Shown: positions 45,645 through 57,899, counted from the first letter of the stretch. The stretch: 64,000 nucleotides of DNA from Liolophura sinensis (GCF_032854445.1 NC_088303.1:12161501-12225500), one strand, 5' to 3'. Notes: a model not told the origin generated them from the sequence alone. Numbers and translations are program-made.

Positions 45645-47489
45645 TTGACAAAGCTAATGGAATCGGTAAATGTTTTGCAAGCTTTTCTTTTCAGTAGTAT
45701 CAGTCTTACCTTACCCTTGATTTATCTTACCAATGCACGACAGGACTATGAAAAAAAAACATGCCAAAAGAAAGATAGTGATTTGGTTTCCAAATTAAAT
45801 ATTAGAAAATTCTTTGACTCTCAGGAAAGTCATAACTTCATGCTAAAAAAATCCGCTGAAACCATAGCACTGTATCTATATAAACCCTTTAATCTTTCAC
45901 TTTTATTGGGTGTCTTTCCAGCAGCCTGGAAACTATCTAGAGTTTGTCCTGTCTTAAAGAAATGAGACAGATGCGAGATCTCAAATCACAGACCAGTATC
46001 TCTTCAGCCTTCTCTTTCTAAAATGTTAGAAAATGTGGTATATAAGCTCCTATATATAAATACTGTAATACTTATAATCAAGGCTTTCGATAACGTCTGT
46101 CATGATGGTCTTTTTGTTGAAATCGAGAGAGTTTAGTAATGGAGATCCGCTGTTTGCATGGATCAAAAACTCTTTGACTGACAGAGAAATAAAAGTGTGT
46201 TTAAATGGAAAGGTTTAATTTAAAAGGTTATTGACTTTACTACCTCTGAAAATAAAGAAATCAAGACTTTGATCGCTTGTCACAATGGGCAAACCAGCGG
46301 TTGATAACATTTAATGCAAGAAAAACTATATATTTACTTATCAATCTAAAGAAGTACCCAATGTATCCAAAACTGTGTTTAGATGGTAATGAAGTGAAGA
46401 GTGTTTGGAGCCAAATAAAACTATTTTACACACATATTCTGAACAATCTTGAACAAAAACAAAATAATTTACACACAGGATATCAACATCTTGCTATCAC
46501 TTTGCAACACGATGACACATGGGGCAAACATATAAGATCACTTGTAAACAAATGCAATAAGAAATTGAACATTATTAATAGGGTAAAGAGAACACTAACC
46601 ACAAATTGTTTAATAACTTTATATAATAGCCTCATTAGATCTACAACAGAGTATGGTAATATTTTATTTGACAAATGTGGTATAGCGCTTTCTCAAATAC
46701 TGGAAAATTTCCAACGTTGTGCAGCCTTGCTCTGTACAGGTGGACTGCGTCAAACATCAGATCTCTCCCTACTGAATTTATTTCGGCACCACGGTCAATT
46801 GTAAATGGGCTCTCTCGGTTTGATCTATCATCTATTATCAGTAAAGTCTGCATATCACTAAGGCTCCAGAACCCCACGCATACAACCTCGGACATAAAGA
46901 AAATTTACACTAATTCAGTTGCAGGCTCATTCTGTATAAATACTCATTCCTTCTAAAAAATACTAAGGATTGGAATAATTTACCTTAATATATTCGTAAT
47001 TCCTTCATAGGAGAACTGAAAACATTTCCAACTCTGCCATGTTCTACCTCACATGATTTACTGTACTTATACATCAAAAGTAGCCTTTCACCTGTTTTTC
47101 ATTGTAGAATGACAGTGGGACTGAGCGCTCTTCGGGCTGATCTTTTCAAACTTAACATTATTGAAGATTCTACTTGCCATTTATGTTATGATCCGTATGA
47201 AAATATTTATCATCATTTCTTCCATTGCCACCCAAAGGAAGTACATGCTCAATACTCTAACCCAAATCACTTTACCCTGCGTAAATTATTCTGTTTTCGT
47301 TCAAGAGTTTCAAAATATGTTTGTAAAATACTTTTATTTGGCTCCAAACATTTGAATAATAACATTCTGCGGAAGCATGTCCACACGTTTATTACAGATA
47401 CAAATAGGTTTTCCAACCAAGGTAATGTCCATATTAATACTCTAATGAAATACTATGTATATCTGACGTCATTACTACATCTCTGTTAA
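45645..47489 (+). pseudogene. Decayed non-LTR retrotransposon (LINE) ORF2 remnant
   Basis: Successive plus-strand frames carry reverse-transcriptase landmarks in the right order: LLGVFPAAWKLSRVCPVLKK (45895-45965), NHRPVSLQPSLSKMLENV just after in another register, KAFDNVCHDGLFVEI (about 46081), a thumb/connection block (46277-46804, including LVNKCNKKLNIINRVKRTL and LIRSTTEYGNILFDKCG), and a C-terminal Cys/His tail (CHLCYDPYENIYHHFFHCH) ending at 47489. The endonuclease and the catalytic YADD block are missing, and several frameshifts and stops interrupt the rest. The layout suggests a CR1/Jockey-type LINE; the clade is not firmly assigned. Confidence 0.85.
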
Positions 47490-48370
47490 ACCTTTCATAA
47501 ATTTGTTCGATCTGTAGCTAATTACTTAGTTCTGTATTATTTGTGTGTATATTGGGGCTTTTTGGCAAATTGTTGTCCCATCTCTAAAGTATTACACTGC
47601 AAATATTAACGACGCATGACACGTATTTATAAAAACACACGCATTAATGTGCAGGCGTCTTATCCATAAACGCGTTATATGTATATGGTGGGACTATACA
47701 CACATACGTTTTTGTTAAAACATAGTCTGGGGTCATTTTTATAACATTGACGTTTTCAGTAAATCGTTTCCAACGTTTTCTCCAAAACATTTTTGTTTTT
47801 TAGAAAACATGTGACATGTCTCCTAGAGTAGTCAAATAGCCGTTTTTATTTTAACATGTTTCTGACGCAACTGTTTCCTTTTACGTCATCCGAAAATTCT
47901 GTTTTGCTTTTTAACCATATATGCCTGAGGTACGAGTGACGCGACATTGTGCTTCTAATTCTTGTATAAGATGGCCTCGTATGAATTCTGGATTAAAACT
48001 TTAAATTTAGCACATCAAAAAAGAAAAACAAAAAATATCTGTGGTCATGTATATCTTTATTTTCTAAATAACACAGATTATATTATTTCTTTTTTGTATT
48101 CTTTGAAAACTACAGTATGACTTTAAGTGACTAGACAATCAGCTTATGTACGATAATAAGCGACAAATCAAATTATTTTTGTAAGAGCCAAATGTTCATC
48201 TAACACTCATATATGCCTGCAAAACGAAGACTCAGAGAACCGAAATTATTCTAAAATATATTATTAATGTTATATGTTAATTGGCAGATGAAAAAAGGTC
48301 ATAAGGCATATCAAAATGTACACCACGTATATGAATTTATCTCCGTATCAACATTCATTTGACAATTGCT
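47490..48370. other. No feature seen
   Basis: AT-rich flank of the LINE remnant. Confidence 0.4.
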
Positions 48371-48372
48371 TT

Positions 48373-48762
48373 CTTGCCTTCCCTACCGGCCCGGATAGCA
48401 CAGTTGGTAGAGCGTCCGCTTCGGGACCGGTAGATCCAGGATCAATCCTTGATCGAGTCACACCTAAGACTTTAAAAGAGGAAGTTGTCACTTCTTCGCT
48501 TGGCGTTCAGCACGAAGGGGATAGTGCAACGACTGGTTGACCCGTATCAGTATCGCTCGGGCGGGGCGACTTACTTGCCTTCGGTATGTCGTCTCAGTGA
48601 AGCAGCACTAAATAAAAGAGCGGTGGAAATCCGACCTGCAACAAGGAGGCACATTACACGTACATGCACCCTAATGATTCCTTCGTCGTCATATGACTGA
48701 AAAATTGTTCAGTACGACGTTAAACCCCAATCACTCACTCACTCTTGCCTCTTGCCTTCCCT
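48373..48762 (+). mobile_element. Second-family tRNA-derived SINE with 12-bp target-site duplication
   Basis: The element (48385-48750) has a tRNA-like head (ggatagcacagttggtagag), a body with 'gaaggggatagtgcaacgac' and 'gaaaaattgttcagtacgac', and a 'cactcactcactc' tail. The duplication cttgccttccct lies at 48373-48384 and 48751-48762. It matches the reverse-strand copy at 20.3 kb. Confidence 0.93.
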
Positions 48763-49455
48763 TCTATACCTTTCCTTTCTCCTGTGTTTTTCCCTCCCTT
48801 TGTATGCTGCCAAACTTACCTCATAGGCCTTTTCACCTATGCCATTCCGTTGCCTTCCTTCTCGTTTTCCTTTCTCTTCAATGTCTTTTCCATCCCTCCG
48901 TCGTATGAGCAAGAACAAAAAAACCCATACATTTTCCTTTCTTTTCAATGTCTTTTCCATCTCTCCTATATATCCCTCATGCCTTTTCCTTTCTTTCTTT
49001 GCCTCTACCTTTGCCTTACTCCATGCCTTTACCGTTGCCTTCCTTTGCCGTTGCCTTTTAATATCCATTTGTTAATTGCCGTTTCCTCTTATGTCTTTTC
49101 CCTAACATTCTATGCTTTCGTATTCTTTCACCTTTCCTCCTACGTCTTTTCACCATTTTCATCTTATGTCTTTTCCCTAACATTCTATGCTTTCGTATTC
49201 TTTCACCTTTCCTCCTACGTCTTTTCACCATTTTCATCTTATGTCTTTTCCCGTTCTTCTCATGGCTTTGTCTGTCCTTACTATGCCTTCCCTTTATCTC
49301 CTACGCCATTTTCCTTCCTTTCCATGCATTTTCCATTCCATCTTACCCATTTTCCCTTCCTTCGTATCTCTTTTCACTTCCATTATATGCCTTTTTCTTC
49401 CTGTCTTTGTCTTTTCACTTCCATTCTATGCTTTTCCTTACCCTCACCGGAACAT
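48745..49455. repeat. Pyrimidine-rich degenerate repeat with 75-bp duplications
   Basis: Variants of 'ccttcctttctatgcctttt' run for about 700 bp. A 75-bp unit starting 'tatgtcttttccctaacatt' recurs at 49090, 49165 and partly at 49240. Long plus-strand frames here reflect the strand bias. Confidence 0.8.
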
Positions 49456-49459
49456 ATTT

Positions 49460-50190
49460 AAACAAACGAAAATGTAAAATGTACTCTCCACGTATCAAGC
49501 GAAATAACCTGAGAGACAGTGGCTTTAAGTCGGGAGATTTGTCAGGTGCGTGACAAAATGCGGTCGGTTCTTTCACTCATGAATCAAATCGCCGTCGTAT
49601 GAGAAAGAACAATCTCTGTAATACATCGATAACTAATTTATTTTTTTTTAAATTTATCTGACTGATGAGTAAAGTCCTACTCCAGAACTGGGGCGGGCAT
49701 GTAATAAATATATTTCTGTCCTTTGTGTGCACTTGCCGTGTGATTTGATAATTTGGTGCATTGTCATAAGATTGTACCAGCAACCACCCAAGCAACACAA
49801 GGTTTTTGCAAATCGCACTGTGAACGTTTCATCACCTAATCCATCTTTGTGCCTTAAGCCTGCCAGATCACACAGTCCAGGACAAGATGCAGCACCTTGC
49901 ACTCACAAAACTTAGAACACTGTATGTGTACTCCTGGTAACACGACTGTTTGAACGCTACCAGCCTATCACGTGTTTGTAACTCTGAAGGGATGAAAGAA
50001 AAGGAATCAAGGATAATCAATCATGTTAGAGATGACAACAGGCTTACACTGAAAAGTCTGGTGCATGACTTTTTTGACTGGCCACAAATATAGCATATAA
50101 GACATATATGCATTCCAGGGTTCCTCCAAGAAAGAAATCTCACCGCTCTCTTTTAAAGCAGCGTTAAACATGAAATAAATAAATAAATAT
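49460..50190. other. No confident feature
   Basis: Unique sequence. The segment 49715-49915 has overlapping open frames on both strands, and neither could be preferred. Confidence 0.3.
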
Positions 50191-50194
50191 TTAT

Positions 50195-50330
50195 TTTATT
50201 TATTTGATCGATGTTTTACTCAGTACTCAAGAGTATTTCACTTATAAGACGGCGACCAGCATCATGGTGGGAGAAATCCACGACCATCCGCAGGTTGCTG
50301 GCAGACCTTCCCATGTACGGCCGGAGAGGA
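50195..50330 (-). mobile_element. SINE 3' half, reverse strand
   Basis: Reads in reverse from the A-rich tail through 'cttataagacggcgaccagc' to 'cccatgtacggccggagagg'. The tRNA head is missing. Confidence 0.88.
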
Positions 50331-50408
50331 AATAAATAAATAAATAAATAAATAAAACAGTATGTACGCCGAGAGCCATTATAAAGTATTCATATGTTAT
50401 ATAGTATG

Positions 50409-50658
50409 TGGGAGCCTCCGTGGCCGAGGGGTTAGCGTTCCGGTGCGATGCAGCAACTCAGGAGCCTCTAACCAGTGCAGTCGTTGTGAGTGGCTTCCTT
50501 TCCGGTCGTACGTGGGAAGGGCTGACAGCAACCTGCGGACGGTCGTGGGTTTCCCCGGGTCTCTGCCCGATTTCCTTCCACCATAATGCTGGCTGCCGCT
50601 GTATAAGTGAAATATCCTTGAGTACAGCGTAAAACACCAATCAAATGAATAAATAAAT
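50409..50658 (+). mobile_element. Full-length tRNA-derived SINE
   Basis: The head 'gggagcctccgtggccgagg' has a changed A box, and the body lacks the B-box segment 'ttcaagtcc' through a short deletion. The tail and 'aataaataaata' are intact. It lies 80 bp from a reverse-strand copy. Confidence 0.88.
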
Positions 50659-50794
50659 ACTATGCCAATTTTCTTCTATTTTCCATCTAATAAATATAAT
50701 ACTAAGGGTCATTATAATCCATATAACCCCGTAATACAAGTACACGTAAACAAATGTAATTTTAATGTTTGTATTGGCTGAGTTTATTCTAGCA

Positions 50795-51490
50795 GTCATT
50801 TTGGCAGTGATTAAGTCACTTTGGTGATAACATGTTGTGTTGTGATGAGTAAGCAACTTAAGTAATAACATATTATGTTGCTTCAAGTCAGTACCTTTGG
50901 TGAGAACACATTGTGTTGCAGTGAGTAAGCAACTTTGGTAATAATACATTGTGTTGCAGTGAGTAAACAAATTACGTGATAACATATTGTGTTACAGTGT
51001 GTAAGCAACTTTGGCGATAACATATTGTGTAACAGTGAGTAAGCAACTTTGGTGATAACATATTGTGTTACAGTGAGTAAGTAACATTGATGATAACACA
51101 TTGTATTACTGAGAGTAAGCAACTTTGGTGATAACATATTGTATTACAGAAAGTAAGTAACTTTGGTGATAACATATTGTATTAGAGAGAGTAAGCAACT
51201 TTGGTAATAACATATTGTGTTGCAGTGAGTAAGCAACTTTGGTGATAGCATATTGTGTTACAGCGAGTAAGCAACATTGGTGATAACATATTGTGTTACA
51301 GTGAGTAAGCAAAATTAATGATAACATATTGTGTGGCACTGAGTAAGCCACTTTGGTAATAGCATATTGTGTTGCAGTGAGTAAGCAACTTAGGTGATAA
51401 CGTATTGTGTTACAGTGTGTAAGCAACTTTGGTAATAACATATTGTGTTACAGTGTGTAAACAACTTTGGTAATAACATACATGTAATCT
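50795..51490. repeat. 38-bp minisatellite, about 18 copies
   Basis: The unit 'gagtaagcaactttggtgat' plus 'aacatattgtgttacagt' is 38 bp, with scattered substitutions. The minus-strand frames (LLTHCNT-like) are repeat products. Confidence 0.93.
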
Positions 51491-51959
51491 GTTAATGTGT
51501 GACCAAATATTGCACTACCGCAAACATAGCAAATGTCGTTTTCCTGAAACAAAACAGAAAATAAAACACGTGGCATTAGGTTTTATTTTCCTTTAAAAAA
51601 AAAACATGTGCGTTATAAATTGTGTAGACAAATAATCAAAGGTCACCATGCTTTAACTGTAAAGGTGTGTTCGCCATTCACAGTATAAAATGATTTCTCT
51701 AATATTTTATTTCATTTATTTGATTTTATTTATTCATTTATTTACGAATTAGTATTTACGCTGAACTAAAATAGAACGTTTCACTTATTCGATCGCTGTC
51801 CTAAAAAGTACATGTATAGATAGATGATAGAATATTGTAATTTTGTACAAAACTAATTTTTTTCCTCTTCGTGTGGGCTTCTGTGTATAAAATCCTTAGC
51901 TCATGCTGGGATGACATCTGCATGAAGGCAACAGAGTTTACTGTCTGTATCCTTTCCCT

Positions 51960-52090
51960 CTTTCAGCTGTTTCACTTATATGATGGCGGCCAGTATTATG
52001 GTGGGAAGAAACCGGGAAACGCCCGAGTGAAACCCACAACCATCAGCAGGCTGCTGTCAGTCCTTCCCACGTACAGCCGTGGAGGCATTT
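51960..52090 (-). mobile_element. Diverged SINE fragment, reverse strand
   Basis: 'ttcacttatatgatggcggc' through 'ccttcccacgtacagccgtg' is the reversed middle of the common SINE; both ends are lost. Confidence 0.75.
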
Positions 52091-52099
52091 GATTTTAAC

Positions 52100-53775
52100 A
52101 CCGTGCACAAGAACTTTACACTTGTATGACAGCCATAAAGTTTATTGGTTCAGCAAGATTTCCTTTTTTCTGTTAAACACTTATAAAGCATGAACTTATA
52201 TAAAACTTTGGTTTTATTGTTCACATGCACTTCTCAATATATCGACTCGAAATTTTCGGATAAATTATGTTGGAGACAAATTTCTCACATTTTTTCATTT
52301 ATTTGAAAGGATTTGTTCTTGCCGATGTTCATAAAAACTTGTGACATACAGAGTCTCGTGGGGAGTTGGGGTGTGGGTAGACAAAGGCTCTCTTTCCAAA
52401 CAAACACTGAGTTTTAATGCTACAAAAATTCAAAGAAGTCCGAAACTTTCCATTAAAGTGCACTATTGGCTTTTCTCGGCCAGACAGACCATGTGACAAT
52501 ATTACAAATCTCGCGTGATAATGCGTGAAAAGCAGATAGTGCAACTAACTCAAACTTCCAACGTTGAGCCATCATCCCTGAGCCGATATATTCTGTTCAA
52601 TCTACATTTGTAATCAACATTCACCAGCTTTATACAATTGTAAGAAATTCTCGTTTTCACCATCTTCCCACTTGTAACCATCAAAGTCAGATGATTGAGC
52701 GAAACGCTGGCGGCCATTTAGCCATCATCGGGCTGGTTCTGTGTGATTTATGGCTGTTGCAAACTTCAGTCGACAAGCTAGCTTCGTATGACCATCTAAT
52801 TGTAATGAGCGGGACAGCCGGCTTCTAACACGAGCTGAGATGATGACGGACTCCAAACTCCAACGCGTATTACTCATCCCACACCATGTACCTACAACAC
52901 TATCTCCTAGCAGCGCGTATAGCAAACCCAGAGGTTGTTAGCACGATGGAGGCGGTCAGCTTGAACGGGAATGGGTAACACTACGTGTGATTTGAAAATA
53001 GGATATAAATTACCTATTTATCGAGGAAAATGATTAGGCCTTTTGTAAATCACAACTGAAAATGTCGGTCGGTTTTTTTTCCAATCTCTTATTCTGTTTT
53101 TCGTTTCTGTGTTATTCAAAAACTTTTCGCTGAGCGTAGTATTAGACCATGCTATTGCTATTACTGAACAGGTGCTCCTCTTTTACGATTTGATGAAAAT
53201 GAACGCCCGACAAGAAGTCTTACAGCATAAAATATTAAAGCTTTAATGGATTGATTGGCTGGCTTTCTACAGGTATTACCTTCCTGAGGTAAAGAAAGGA
53301 ACCGTACCTTCACACGCTTAGTTTGTAGGTCTAATTAAAAGACCTGAACAGCCCACTAATTTTAAGAATGATTTCATCAAGAAATGTATTGGTATAAAAT
53401 ACATCACAAAATTTGTGTCAGTTGTTGTTTAGTTAATATTCCAAACGTAAATGAACTGTAAATTCCAACTGCAAAGCCCATATATAATTTGCCATTTGAG
53501 CCAAACGCAAATTATATCATTGTATTAATATAAGAATAGATTGTAAATGCCATCATACATTTAGTCTTTGTAAGAAGTTGGGGAAGAATGGCGGTGAAAC
53601 CAATGTGCCTTTCTTCAGAAACAACAGCAACCATCTTGTTTATCTTGTATCAGTCTGTCAATAATTTATAAAAATGAGATTAGAAAATTCACTTGCAATA
53701 TCACCCAACATGGATTACTAAAAGTACTATACGTGTGCATGATATTTCAACAAAAACTAAATTTTTTACTGCGGC
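52100..53775. other. No confident feature
   Basis: Unique sequence. A 66-codon minus-strand frame at 52725-52925 has ordinary composition and no motif. Confidence 0.35.
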
Positions 53776-53778
53776 GTA

Positions 53779-54885
53779 AAAAACGGCAGAAAGAGGGAAA
53801 GGGTACATACAGAAAACTCTATAGTCTTCATGGCTGAAAGAGGGAAAGGGTACATACAGAAAACTCTATAGTCTTCATGGCTGAAAGAGGGAAAGGGTAC
53901 ATACAGAAAACTCTATAGTCTTCATGGCTGAAAGGGGGAAAGGGTACATACAGAAAACTCTATAGTCTTCATGGCTGAAAGAGGGAAAGGGTACATACAG
54001 AAAACTCTATAGTCTTCATGGCTGAAAGAGGGAAAGGGTACATACAGAAAACTCTATAGTCTTCATGGCTGAAAGAGGGAAAGGTACATACAGAAAACTC
54101 TATAGTCTTCATGGCTGAAAGAGGGAAAGGGTACATACAGAAAACTCTATAGTCTTCATGGCTGAAAGAGGGAAAAGATACACACAGAAAACTCTATTGT
54201 CCTCATGTCTGAAAGAGGGAAAGGGTACATACAGAAAACTCTATAGTCTTCATGGCTGAAAGAGGGAAAAGATACACACAGAAAACTCTATTGTCCTCAT
54301 GTCTGAAAGAGGGAAAGGGTACATACAGAAAACTCTATAGTCTTCATGGCTGAAAGAGGGAAAGGTACATACAGAAAACTCTATAGTCTTCATGGCTGAA
54401 AGAGGGAAAGGGTACATACAGAAAACTCTATTGTCCTCATGTCTGAAAGAGAGAAAGGGTACATACAGAAAACTCTATAGTCTTCATGTCTGAAAGAGGG
54501 AAAGGGTACATACAGAAAACTCTATAGTCTTCATGGCTGAAAGAGGGAAAGGGTACATACAGAAAACTCTATAGTCTTCATGGCTGAAAGAGGGAAAGGG
54601 TACATACAGAAAACTCTATAGTCTTCATGGCTGAAAGAGGGAAAAGATACACACAGAAAACTCTATTGTCCTCATGTCTGAAAGAGGGAAAGGGTACATA
54701 CAGAAAACTCTATAGTCTTCATGGCTGAAAGAGGGAAAAGATACACACAGAAAACTCTATTGTCCTCATGGCTGAAAGAGGGAAACGATACGAACAGAAA
54801 TTTCTATTGTCCTCATGGTTGAAAGAGGGATAGGATACAGACAGAAAACTCTATAGTCTTCATGGCTGAAAGAGCGAAAGAACAC
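53779..54885. repeat. 47-bp minisatellite, about 23 copies, two subtypes
   Basis: The main unit is 'gagggaaagggtacatacag' plus 'aaaactctatagtcttcatg' plus 'gctgaaa'. A second subtype ('aaaagatacacacag', 'attgtcctcatgtct') is interspersed from 54.17 kb on, giving a composite order. The left half is almost perfectly homogeneous. Confidence 0.95.
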
Positions 54886-55049
54886 AGAAAGAGAAACTCC
54901 ATTGCCTTCATGAAGAAGTTATCCGAGCACGAGTTCAGGACAATTTCCAGATTCTATACACAGAAGCCACACCAAGCGGAAAAAATTAGTTTTTGTACAA
55001 AAATTACAAAATTCTATCATCTGTGTATACTTTTTGGACAGAGATCGAA

Positions 55050-55110
55050 TAAGTGAAACGTTCTTTTTTAGTTCAGCGTAATCAGTAAATAAATAAATAA
55101 ATAAGAGAAA
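55050..55110 (+). mobile_element. SINE tail scrap
   Basis: 'aataagtgaaacgttctttt' followed by 'ttcagcgtaatcagtaaata' resembles the common SINE 3' end. Confidence 0.55.
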
Positions 55111-56760
55111 AATATTTTCATTTACTGACTCGTATCAGAAATAGGAAAGTTTCTTTCATGGCGATATTTTGCTTTGATCGTTGTTTCTGTCAGTCGGCGT
55201 TCTAGCATCGTTCTGGTACCATAAACACTGGTCGCGTTTAACGTTAGTGATACAACTTCAATATATATATAATTATGCAGTTTTGTTCTGAGTTAACTGT
55301 CTATTTCTTATTTGAATGACTGCATGCTTTGAATGAGCTGTGGATTGTATGGATTTGTTTTAAGTCTTAAATTAGAAAAATTACGCTTTCTATATATTGA
55401 TCTGTAGCTTCCAGGTGGTACAACCAATTGATTCCCTTTCCAGTCGTGATTCGCGTCCTAGCTGGAGACAGTGTTATATCTATAGACGAGTTCTGTGTCA
55501 TCACCTTACTATGCGGTAAAACGTCACAGAAGATATATTGCAGAACAAACTTTAGAACCAAATGTAGTTGTTTGGATGGAAATATTTTCTGGTTGAATAA
55601 TTATCTTAAATTCATCAAACTCAGATATGAATTTGTTGCATGAAACGGAACATGCATCATGTCTTTCTTTCTTATGTCTTTTTTTTCTTGTTGCTCTTTT
55701 TTGTTAGTGCTCGCAGTAATCCTGTCCGAGTACTTGGAAGAACCTGTCAGTATGAACACGCCTTTAAGGCATCTGACGTCAGTCTGAGGTTTTCTGTCTT
55801 TTCTCTTATAATAACGAACAGGTTAAATTACAGTAAATGGCTGCATCATGCTGAGTACATCAGCAGAAATGATTTGGAGGCTGAACTATACAAATAAGCG
55901 TAAAATTGCTGATATTTTAGCCCTCGTGCATTAGCAGCGGTCTGCTGGCGTCCCGTAGCGCGTGCAGAGAAACGTTAGACGCCTGTTAGGAAAACCGCTG
56001 AGGGGCTGGCTATTGGACCCACACTTTACCAAACACGATTCAGTCAGAGAAACTTGTGTGAGCTAACAGGCGAACGTTTACGGATTTATGAGAACAATTT
56101 GAAGGTCATTGTTTAAAATCAACACGCTTGGTTTAAGAAACTTGTGACTGGCTACCATCTATAGTATGACATATTACATAGGCCAATTTGAACTGACATA
56201 TCTCGCTGTAGAAATTCCATCGAAGTACGATTCGATAGGTGCGACGAACTGAAATCGACGACAGGATGGTTAGGGTTGAGGGATGTCAAAACAGTCCGGA
56301 CAGCTTCCGACACACTGGCAGATTGAGTGACAGAGCTTCTAGTAGACAGGTCGGAGAATAGCCGAGTAGAACCCCTCCCCTTAGTACCCCGTGTCAGCGG
56401 CACACTGGCCTACACGGTCGACAAGACATAACACACAGCAGCGAATTGGAAGCGATCAGTGATGCTGACTTCACTTCAGTGAGAGGACGTGTGTATACCA
56501 GTCATTGACGATGAGCTGACTGCGCCGGCCATTCTGGTTGCTGTGGTAACCCGACACACATTCTAACTTCAGCAACTTTGAAGACCTGCGACTTCTTGGA
56601 GGATTTATTGTGACAAGTTGTGGATATTTTTAACATTGACGTTTATGTTCGGGAGACTTTTGGTGTACACAGATACTGTGACGAAAAGTACAGAACTATT
56701 TTGCTTTGCGGCTGGGTTGTTATTTTGTGTTGGCGTAAGTTAACAAACATCTCGGGAGTC
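55110..56760. other. FoxL2 upstream region, no confident gene
   Basis: The GC content rises from about 55.9 kb towards FoxL2, as expected of a promoter/5' region; no clear TATA box. A minus-strand open stretch (56152-56403, no ATG) and an 85-codon frame with a hydrophobic start (55640-55897) are noted but not called. Confidence 0.35.
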
Positions 56761-56764
56761 GACA

Positions 56765-57757
56765 ATGGATTGTTTTTTCCACAAAGATCGCGAACCCACA
56801 GAGATGCCGGCCAATTCGATATTGCATGAAATGTTCGCCTTGAGGCCGCCCAAAGTAGAACCCCCGGACGAAGTGATGGAGCGATCGTATCATAACAACC
56901 CGGGATTTCACGACGTTAACAAGCCTAAAGACGACGTCGACAAAACGCATGTCATCGCAGAGAAAGAAACGAGTTCGACCTCAGACGACGCCAAAAGTGG
57001 AAAAGATTGTGAGGAAACGAAAGGTGACGAAGGGAAGTACACAGATCCGAACATTAAACCTCCTTACTCTTATGTAGCTTTAATTGCCATGGCTATCAAG
57101 GAATCAGGCGACAAGAGGTTAACTCTTAGTGGTATCTATCAGTTCATCATGACTAAATTTCCCTATTACGAGAAAAACAAAAAGGGGTGGCAAAACAGCA
57201 TACGCCACAACCTGAGTTTGAACGAGTGCTTTGTAAAAGTTCCCCGGGAGGGTGGGGGAGAGAGGAAAGGGAACTACTGGACTCTGGACCCGGCTTTTGA
57301 GGACATGTTTGAGAAGGGTAACTACCGGCGGCGTCGCCGTATGAAGCGACCGTACCGCCCGGCCATCTCCTTACCCAAACCACTGTTCGCTGACTCCAGC
57401 TGCACGTTTGGGCCACAATTTGCCTTCGCTAAAAACTATTTCGCGTCTTCATATTCTTCGCAATATTCTCAGTATTCCAGCTGGGGTTTGAACGGCTTGA
57501 ATCACCACACCCCCAGCCCTACCCCTGGCCTGAATTCTCCGTACAACCAGTACAGCTCGTGTCAGAGAATGCCCTCTACCATCACGCCCTACTCGTCCAT
57601 GCAGTCAAGTCACATGCAGCTATCCCCACCCCCCTACCCACAGCTCAACGACTACAGTGTCACCTCCATGGCCAATTCCAGCCCCTTCTCCTTCCCATGC
57701 CGTCAACAGAGCGAGTCCTTCAATAGCATACCTTACTCTTACTGGGCAGACAGGTAA
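56765..57757 (+). CDS. foxl2: Forkhead transcription factor FoxL2, 330 aa
   Basis: An intronless frame. Residues 97-190 are a complete forkhead (winged-helix) domain: [17 protein letters not shown], the recognition-helix segment [20 protein letters not shown] and [20 protein letters not shown], followed by the FoxL2-typical [19 protein letters not shown] basic tail, which also acts as a nuclear localisation signal. Near-identity to FoxL2 across this block separates it from FoxD, FoxL1 and other classes. The N-terminus is acidic, and the C-terminal half is Tyr/Ser/Pro/Gln-rich, ending in YSYWADR. There is no poly-Ala tract like that of mammals. FoxL2 is a nuclear DNA-binding regulator of ovarian differentiation in vertebrates, and is studied as a female-pathway gene in bivalves. 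Met1 is followed by Met14 and Met23, so a shorter start is possible. The stop codon overlaps a consensus splice donor. Confidence 0.96.
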   Translation: MDCFFHKDREPTEMPANSILHEMFALRPPKVEPPDEVMERSYHNNPGFHDVNKPKDDVDKTHVIAEKETSSTSDDAKSGKDCEETKGDEGKYTDPNIKPPYSYVALIAMAIKESGDKRLTLSGIYQFIMTKFPYYEKNKKGWQNSIRHNLSLNECFVKVPREGGGERKGNYWTLDPAFEDMFEKGNYRRRRRMKRPYRPAISLPKPLFADSSCTFGPQFAFAKNYFASSYSSQYSQYSSWGLNGLNHHTPSPTPGLNSPYNQYSSCQRMPSTITPYSSMQSSHMQLSPPPYPQLNDYSVTSMANSSPFSFPCRQQSESFNSIPYSYWADR

Positions 57758-57889
57758 GCTAGTTCCTATCTTTGTGATGTATTGTTTTAAACATTTACGA
57801 AACGTTTTGCTTCATAATATTATTAAATCGATTCAATTCAACAAGGTCATGGTCAGGTTTATGAATTAAGAACTGTCATTAACCGACAG

Positions 57890-57895
57890 AATAAA
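57890..57895 (+). terminator. First poly(A) signal after FoxL2
   Basis: AATAAA 133 nt past the stop. Further AATAAA hexamers at 58302-58307 and near 58620 allow longer 3' UTRs. Confidence 0.45.
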
Positions 57896-57899
57896 ATCC

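Noticed and set aside
48745-49461. A 238-aa plus-strand frame resembling a membrane protein
   Set aside because: The hydrophobic text comes from strand-biased CT repeats with 75-bp duplications.
49654-49915. Open frames on both strands at 49.7-49.9 kb
   Set aside because: Both look moderately protein-like, but neither has convincing splice partners or a recognised family.
53779-54885. CRISPR-like array
   Set aside because: Units are head-to-tail tandem copies with no unique spacers, in a eukaryotic context.
55640-55897. 85-aa frame with a hydrophobic N-terminus resembling a signal peptide
   Set aside because: The hydrophobic run comes from a T-rich stretch; no cysteine pattern, domain, splice support or poly(A) signal was found.
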